A DNA stretch of 64,000 nt from Chryseobacterium sp. H1D6B. GTDB lineage: Bacteria > Bacteroidota > Bacteroidia > Flavobacteriales > Weeksellaceae. The translations under genes and the position numbers were made by a program. Below, piece by piece: positions 60,198-64,000 of this stretch (position 1 is the first letter of the stretch; each line of letters starts with the position of its first letter). The DNA is taken from positions 3,100,001 to 3,164,000 of the forward strand of contig NZ_JARXVJ010000001.1 in NCBI RefSeq assembly GCF_029892445.1, in the 5' to 3' direction. Below the pieces are notes generated by a model that saw only the letters and a list, made by a program, of their open reading frames with translations, ran no database searches and was not told the origin of the DNA.

Positions 60198-60419
60198 ATG
60201 AAAAAAGTATTAGCAATCGCATTTATCGGAGGTTTATTAGTCGTAAACTGTACTAAAAAGCCAGATCATTCATTACAGGACAGTAATACCATGATGGAAG
60301 AGCCGGAAGTAAAAACTGTAGTTGATTCTGCTGCATCTAAGCCTGCTGCAAGTACTCCAGCTGCTCCAGCAACCCCTGCTCCTGAAGCTGCTAAAAAAGA
60401 TTCTACAGCAAAGAAATAA
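60198..60419 (+). CDS. Small lipoprotein with Ala/Pro-rich tail
   Basis: A 73-aa protein with lipobox VVNC (Cys18). The rest is a low-complexity linker rich in Ala, Pro, Ser and Lys (KPAASTPAAPATPAPEAAKK). The final codon overlaps the start of the cytochrome gene by one base (TAATG), so the two are translationally coupled. No function can be assigned; such short lipoproteins may act as flexible anchors. Confidence 0.7.
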   Translation: MKKVLAIAFIGGLLVVNCTKKPDHSLQDSNTMMEEPEVKTVVDSAASKPAASTPAAPATPAPEAAKKDSTAKK

Positions 60420-60796
60420 TGAAAAAAATATTTTTGGCAGGATGTATAGGATTTCTGGTCTTTTCCTGTTCTAAAAAAGAAAATACATCAGCAGAGCCGG
60501 TATCTGCTGATAAATCTGATGTTTCAGTATCTGCTCACACTGCTAATCTTTCCGGGCAGCAGATCATCGAAACATTAGACTGTACAGGATGCCACTCTGT
60601 TGGTGAAAGAATGATAGGCCCGTCTTATCAGGAAATAGCAGGAAAATATTCTGAAAAAGATATAGAAATGCTGGCTTCCAAAATTATAGATGGAGGAAGC
60701 GGTGCGTGGGGAAGTGTTCCGATGCAGGCCCACCCTCAAGTGTCTAAAGAAGATGCTAAAAAAATGGTAGAATATATTTTGAGCCAGAAAAAATAA
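60419..60796 (+). CDS. Monoheme c-type cytochrome lipoprotein
   Basis: A 125-aa lipoprotein (lipobox VFSC, Cys17) with a single class I cytochrome c domain. The heme site is CTGCH (55-59) and the axial Met102 lies in SVPMQAHPQVS. GGSGAWGSVPM is typical for the small cytochromes c551/c-552. It probably carries electrons at the periplasmic side of the membrane. It is followed by rlmF at 3 bp. Confidence 0.92.
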   Translation: MKKIFLAGCIGFLVFSCSKKENTSAEPVSADKSDVSVSAHTANLSGQQIIETLDCTGCHSVGERMIGPSYQEIAGKYSEKDIEMLASKIIDGGSGAWGSVPMQAHPQVSKEDAKKMVEYILSQKK

Positions 60797-60799
60797 TAG

Positions 60800-61729
60800 A
60801 TGACTACTGAAAAATCCAGCCTGCATGCAAGAAATCTGCATCGTAATCCTTATGATTTTGACAAGCTTATTTCCTGCGTGCCGGAGCTGAAACAGTATGT
60901 TTTCGTAAATACTTATCAGACAGCAACCATTAATTTCAGCCTTCCAAAGGCCGTGAAACTGCTTAACAAAGCACTGCTGTTACAATTTTATAATGTTCAT
61001 AATTGGGATATTCCCGAGACTAATCTCTGTCCTCCAATTCCTGGAAGAGCAGATTATGTGCATTATATTGCAGATTTGTTAGCAGAGAAGCAGAAAGAGA
61101 TTCCTAGAGGAATATCTATAGCAGGGTTGGATATTGGAACAGGCGCCAGTCTTGTTTATCCTTTAATTGCCCATCAGTCTTATGGATGGAAAATGCTGGG
61201 AACAGATATCAATCAGGACTCTTTAAAAAATGCAGAGAGGATTTTAAATGATAATCCTGAGCTTTCTTCTGGTGTTCAGTTAAAAAGACAGCCAGATCCA
61301 GATCATATATTCAAAAATATTATCGGCAGTAAAGACCGATTTATGTTTTCTATGTGCAATCCTCCGTTTCATGACTCAGAAGAATCTGCGGTAAAAGGAA
61401 ATATTAGAAAAACAAAAAATCTTGGCAGGTCAAAATCTCAAAAACCGCTGCTTAATTTTGGCGGACAGGAGTCTGAATTGTGGTGCGAAGGCGGTGAACT
61501 GGCTTTTATCACAAAAATGGTTAATGAAAGCATTTTATATTCATCGCAGGTTCTTTGGTTTACCTGTTTAGTTTCTAAAAAAGATAATCTGCATAAATTG
61601 AGCTCTCTCTTAAAAAAAGTCAAGGCAGCAGATTTCAAAACGATTGATATGGCTCAAGGACAAAAAATAAGCAGGGTACTGGCCTGGACATTTATTCCTC
61701 AGCAGAACCGCCGGGATTGGTTTTTATAA
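60800..61729 (+). CDS. rlmF: 23S rRNA (adenine-1618-N6)-methyltransferase RlmF
   Basis: Methylates A1618 of 23S rRNA. It has 309 aa. Diagnostic stretches are HARNLHRNPYDFDKLI at the N-terminus, WDIPETNLCPPIPGRADYVHYIADLL, the SAM motif GLDIGTGASLVYPL, and the N6-adenine catalytic CNPPFHDSEESA. It shares a transcript with the cytochrome gene by position. Confidence 0.95.
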   Translation: MTTEKSSLHARNLHRNPYDFDKLISCVPELKQYVFVNTYQTATINFSLPKAVKLLNKALLLQFYNVHNWDIPETNLCPPIPGRADYVHYIADLLAEKQKEIPRGISIAGLDIGTGASLVYPLIAHQSYGWKMLGTDINQDSLKNAERILNDNPELSSGVQLKRQPDPDHIFKNIIGSKDRFMFSMCNPPFHDSEESAVKGNIRKTKNLGRSKSQKPLLNFGGQESELWCEGGELAFITKMVNESILYSSQVLWFTCLVSKKDNLHKLSSLLKKVKAADFKTIDMAQGQKISRVLAWTFIPQQNRRDWFL

Positions 61730-61793
61730 ATTAGATTTACTGCAATCCGAATTGAATTTTATATGAAATAAATTATATTTCTGAGAAAAGCCA

Positions 61794-61824
61794 TTGACCA
61801 TCAATTCAAAAATCACTAATTTTG
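61794..61824 (+). promoter_or_regulatory. Promoter of lysS
   Basis: -33 TTG (61794-61796) and -7 TAATTTTG (61817-61824) are spaced by 20 bp. The ATG at 61847 lies 22 bp further on. This is the best two-part promoter in the window. Confidence 0.7.
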
Positions 61825-61846
61825 CACGTTATTTTAAATAAATATA

Positions 61847-63544
61847 ATGCAATTATCAGAACAAGAAATCATTAGACGAGAAAAGCTTAATAAGCTTGTT
61901 GAAATGGGAATAAATGCTTTCCCTGCGGATGAATACAAAATCACAGACACTACAGAGTCTATAAAACAGGATTTCTCTGAAAATAAACAGGTGAAGGTCG
62001 CTGGTAGATTGATGTCCCGCAGAATTCAAGGGAAGGCTTCTTTTGCTGAGTTGCAGGATTCTACAGGTAAAATACAGGTATATTTCAACAGAGACGAGAT
62101 CTGTACAGGAGAAGATAAAACTTTATATAATGAAGTTTATAAGCACCTTTTAGATATTGGTGATATTATTGGTATTGAAGGAGAATTATTCACGACTCAG
62201 GTTGGTGAAAAAACAGTTTTGGTGAAAAACTTCACCCTTCTAACGAAAGCTTTAAGACCTTTACCTCAGGCGAAAACTGATGAAAATGGAGTAGTACACG
62301 ATGGTTTTACAGATCCGGAACTAAGATACAGACAGCGTTATGTAGACTTATTGGTGAATCCTCACGTAAAAGAAGTTTTTATAAAAAGAACAAAATTGTT
62401 CAATGCAATGAGAACTTTCTTTAATAATGCAGGATATTTTGAAGTAGAAACGCCTGTTTTACAATCGATTCCGGGTGGTGCTGCTGCAAGACCGTTTATT
62501 ACGCATCACAATGCTTTAGATATTCCGTTATATTTAAGAATTGCCAACGAATTATATCTGAAAAGACTGATCGTTGGTGGATTCGATGGTGTTTATGAGT
62601 TCTCAAAAAACTTTAGAAATGAAGGAATGGACAGAACGCATAATCCAGAATTTACCGTAATGGAGATCTATGTAGCTTACAAAGATTATAACTGGATGAT
62701 GGATTTCACTGAAAAATTGTTGGAATTCTGTGCTATTGAGGTAAATGGAACGTCAAATGCTAAATTTGGTGATCAGGAAATCAGTTTCAAAGCTCCTTTT
62801 GCCAGAGTTTCTATGACGGAAGCTATTTTGAAATATACAGGTTTCGATATTACGGGAAAAACTGAACAGGAATTGTTTGATTTTGCCAAATCTATCGGTA
62901 TTGATGTGAACGAAACAATGGGTAAGGGGAAATTAATCGATGAGATCTTTGGTGAAAAATGTGAAGGAAACTTCATTCAGCCGACTTTCATTACAGATTA
63001 TCCTGTTGAAATGTCTCCTTTAACAAAAAAACACAGAAGCAAAGAAGGTCTTACAGAGCGTTTTGAATTAATGGTCTGCGGTAAAGAAATTGCGAACGCA
63101 TATTCTGAGCTGAATGACCCGATTGATCAGAGAGAACGTTTTGAAGATCAGTTGAAACTATCTGAAAAAGGAGATGATGAAGCAGGGCAGTTCATTGATG
63201 AGGATTTCCTTAGAGCTCTTGAATATGGAATGCCTCCAACATCGGGAATGGGAATAGGAATGGACAGATTAATTATGTTCTTAACTAATAATGCATCCAT
63301 CCAGGAAGTTTTGTTCTTCCCTCAAATGAAACCTGAGAAAACAGTTCCTCAGATCGAACTAGGAGAAGATGAGAAAATAATTCTTGATATCCTAAAATCT
63401 GGTGAGCAGATTTCTTTAAACGATGTAAAATTGGAAAGTAAGCTTTCAGGAAAGAAATGGGATAAAGCTTCTAAGACTTTAACTAAGAATAATCTTGTGA
63501 AAGTGGAGAAAATTGATGAAAATGTCTTCATGAAACTGGCTTAA
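61847..63544 (+). CDS. lysS: Lysyl-tRNA synthetase (class II)
   Basis: Charges tRNA-Lys. The 565-aa enzyme has the OB-fold anticodon-binding domain (VKVAGRLMSRRIQGKASFAEL in outline), class II motif 1 around FFNNAGYFEVETPVLQSIPGGAAARPF, motif 2 FRNEGMDRTHNPEFTVME and motif 3 GMGIGMDRLIMFL. It is about 60 residues longer than E. coli LysRS; the extra C-terminal part (from about residue 500: GEDEKIILDILKSGEQISL) is typical of Bacteroidota. Confidence 0.97.
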   Translation: MQLSEQEIIRREKLNKLVEMGINAFPADEYKITDTTESIKQDFSENKQVKVAGRLMSRRIQGKASFAELQDSTGKIQVYFNRDEICTGEDKTLYNEVYKHLLDIGDIIGIEGELFTTQVGEKTVLVKNFTLLTKALRPLPQAKTDENGVVHDGFTDPELRYRQRYVDLLVNPHVKEVFIKRTKLFNAMRTFFNNAGYFEVETPVLQSIPGGAAARPFITHHNALDIPLYLRIANELYLKRLIVGGFDGVYEFSKNFRNEGMDRTHNPEFTVMEIYVAYKDYNWMMDFTEKLLEFCAIEVNGTSNAKFGDQEISFKAPFARVSMTEAILKYTGFDITGKTEQELFDFAKSIGIDVNETMGKGKLIDEIFGEKCEGNFIQPTFITDYPVEMSPLTKKHRSKEGLTERFELMVCGKEIANAYSELNDPIDQRERFEDQLKLSEKGDDEAGQFIDEDFLRALEYGMPPTSGMGIGMDRLIMFLTNNASIQEVLFFPQMKPEKTVPQIELGEDEKIILDILKSGEQISLNDVKLESKLSGKKWDKASKTLTKNNLVKVEKIDENVFMKLA

Positions 63545-63561
63545 TAATAAGCTTAAAATAA

Positions 63562-63596
63562 AAAAAAATCCTCTGTATTTAGCAGAGGATTTTTTA
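63562..63596. terminator. Bidirectional terminator between lysS and cydB
   Basis: AAATCCTCTG-TATTTAG-CAGAGGATTT with A and T runs on either side. Confidence 0.85.
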
Positions 63597-63614
63597 TTGA
63601 ATTTATTTAGATTA

Positions 63615-64000
63615 TTAAGATTTTTTAGCTTTTGTAAATGAAAACATCAGATAAAATAAAAACGGAAGAATAAATAAAGACCCCAGCATTAAAGCCCAGC
63701 CCAGTGCTGAAATTGTTTTTGGTGCTGCGATGTGCTCTAATAACGATAGATGCTGGCCGTTTCCTAACAAAATAATATCTGGATTGTGCTGATACGTTGC
63801 CGCCACTAAAATCATAATGATCTGAAACCCTGCTAAAGCACGTACAGGAAGTAATTTTCGCTGGTTCATAGCCCGTAAAATTAAAGCTAAAGCAACCGTT
63901 GCAAAAGAAATAGCCATAATTCCTAAAGGTTTTGAGAATACCCAGGTCACGAGGGGGATACCAGAAAGATAAGCCGTAATGAACACTAATAATCCTGTAA
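63615..64000 (-). CDS. cydB: Cytochrome bd ubiquinol oxidase subunit II, C-terminal part
   Basis: The minus-strand frame is open to the right edge (it reads TGLLVFITAYLSG across the edge region), so only the C-terminal part of a longer gene is seen. Four hydrophobic segments remain. LLEHIAAPKTISALGWALMLGSLFILPFLFYLMF is the typical last part of CydB, with the AAP turn before the final helix. Cytochrome bd reduces oxygen with quinol at high affinity. The GTG at 63986 is not a start. Confidence 0.82.
   Translation of the reverse strand, partial: TGLLVFITAYLSGIPLVTWVFSKPLGIMAISFATVALALILRAMNQRKLLPVRALAGFQIIMILVAATYQHNPDIILLGNGQHLSLLEHIAAPKTISALGWALMLGSLFILPFLFYLMFSFTKAKKS

Noticed and set aside
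1..64000. tRNA, rRNA, prophage and insertion sequence genes
   Set aside because: I looked for cloverleaf-like T-arms, transposase motifs, integrases and phage structural genes and found none. Small dispersed repeats are the only mobile-like features.

Overview
The window looks like a chromosomal segment of a Chryseobacterium-type member of the Bacteroidota (Flavobacteriia, Weeksellaceae). The DNA is AT-rich. Promoters carry the Bacteroidota -7 box TAnnTTTG rather than a sigma70 -10 box. There are gliding genes (gldF, gldG), several secreted proteins with type IX secretion (T9SS) C-terminal sorting domains, a twin-arginine glycosylasparaginase, and a protein-glutaminase whose 185-residue mature part closely resembles what I remember of the Chryseobacterium proteolyticum enzyme. 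Assignments come from reading the sequence and remembered family motifs; no database was searched.

Layout. 1-7000: a glycan-catabolic group (GH20 hexosaminidase cut by the left edge, glycosylasparaginase, lipoprotein, CutC, GH2 beta-mannosidase) that could dismantle the Man-GlcNAc-GlcNAc-Asn core of N-glycans. 7000-21100: housekeeping genes (AEC transporter, priA, dacB, JmjC-like cupin protein, kbl, hemJ, gldFG, an XRE regulator), plus an M1 aminopeptidase with a T9SS tail that is broken by one in-frame TAG. 21500-26500: small unknown proteins, a Crp-like regulator and an SDR dehydrogenase sharing a palindromic operator, a DUF2314-ankyrin protein, a secreted nuclease and a DUF4268 protein. 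27094-31419: assimilatory sulfate reduction (Rrf2 regulator, cysH, cysD, cysN, TauE/SafE exporter). 31877-42980: heme acquisition. A secreted HmuY-like T9SS protein and a second T9SS protein lie on the minus strand, facing away from a TonB receptor, HmuY lipoprotein, HmuTUV ABC importer, methyltransferase and HemS-type hemin-degrading factor, with a ChaN-like protein downstream. The control regions carry Fur-box-like TAGAAT-n-ATTCTA dyads.

43288-49300: a secreted peptide-deformylase homologue with a changed metal ligand, an nfsB-ohrR-ohr peroxide operon behind a perfect 15-bp OhrR-like dyad, an MFS pump, and the protein-glutaminase. 50064-59345: the tryptophan operon on the minus strand (trpL leader, E, G, D, C, F, GNAT, B, A), then lipB. 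The leader encodes a short peptide with three consecutive Trp codons followed by a terminator hairpin, which is a classical attenuator. 59419-64000: a membrane protein, a small lipoprotein with a cytochrome c lipoprotein, rlmF, lysS and the end of cydB.

The most unusual structure is inside the trp operon, between trpD and trpC. An array of imperfect-palindrome units with an 89-bp period is interrupted by a 101-aa GIY-YIG nuclease gene placed in the loop of one unit, between its left and right arms. Diverged single copies of the same palindrome occur in at least six other intergenic places. This suggests a family of palindromic repeats with a nuclease-bearing member. At least three other dispersed repeat families are also present.
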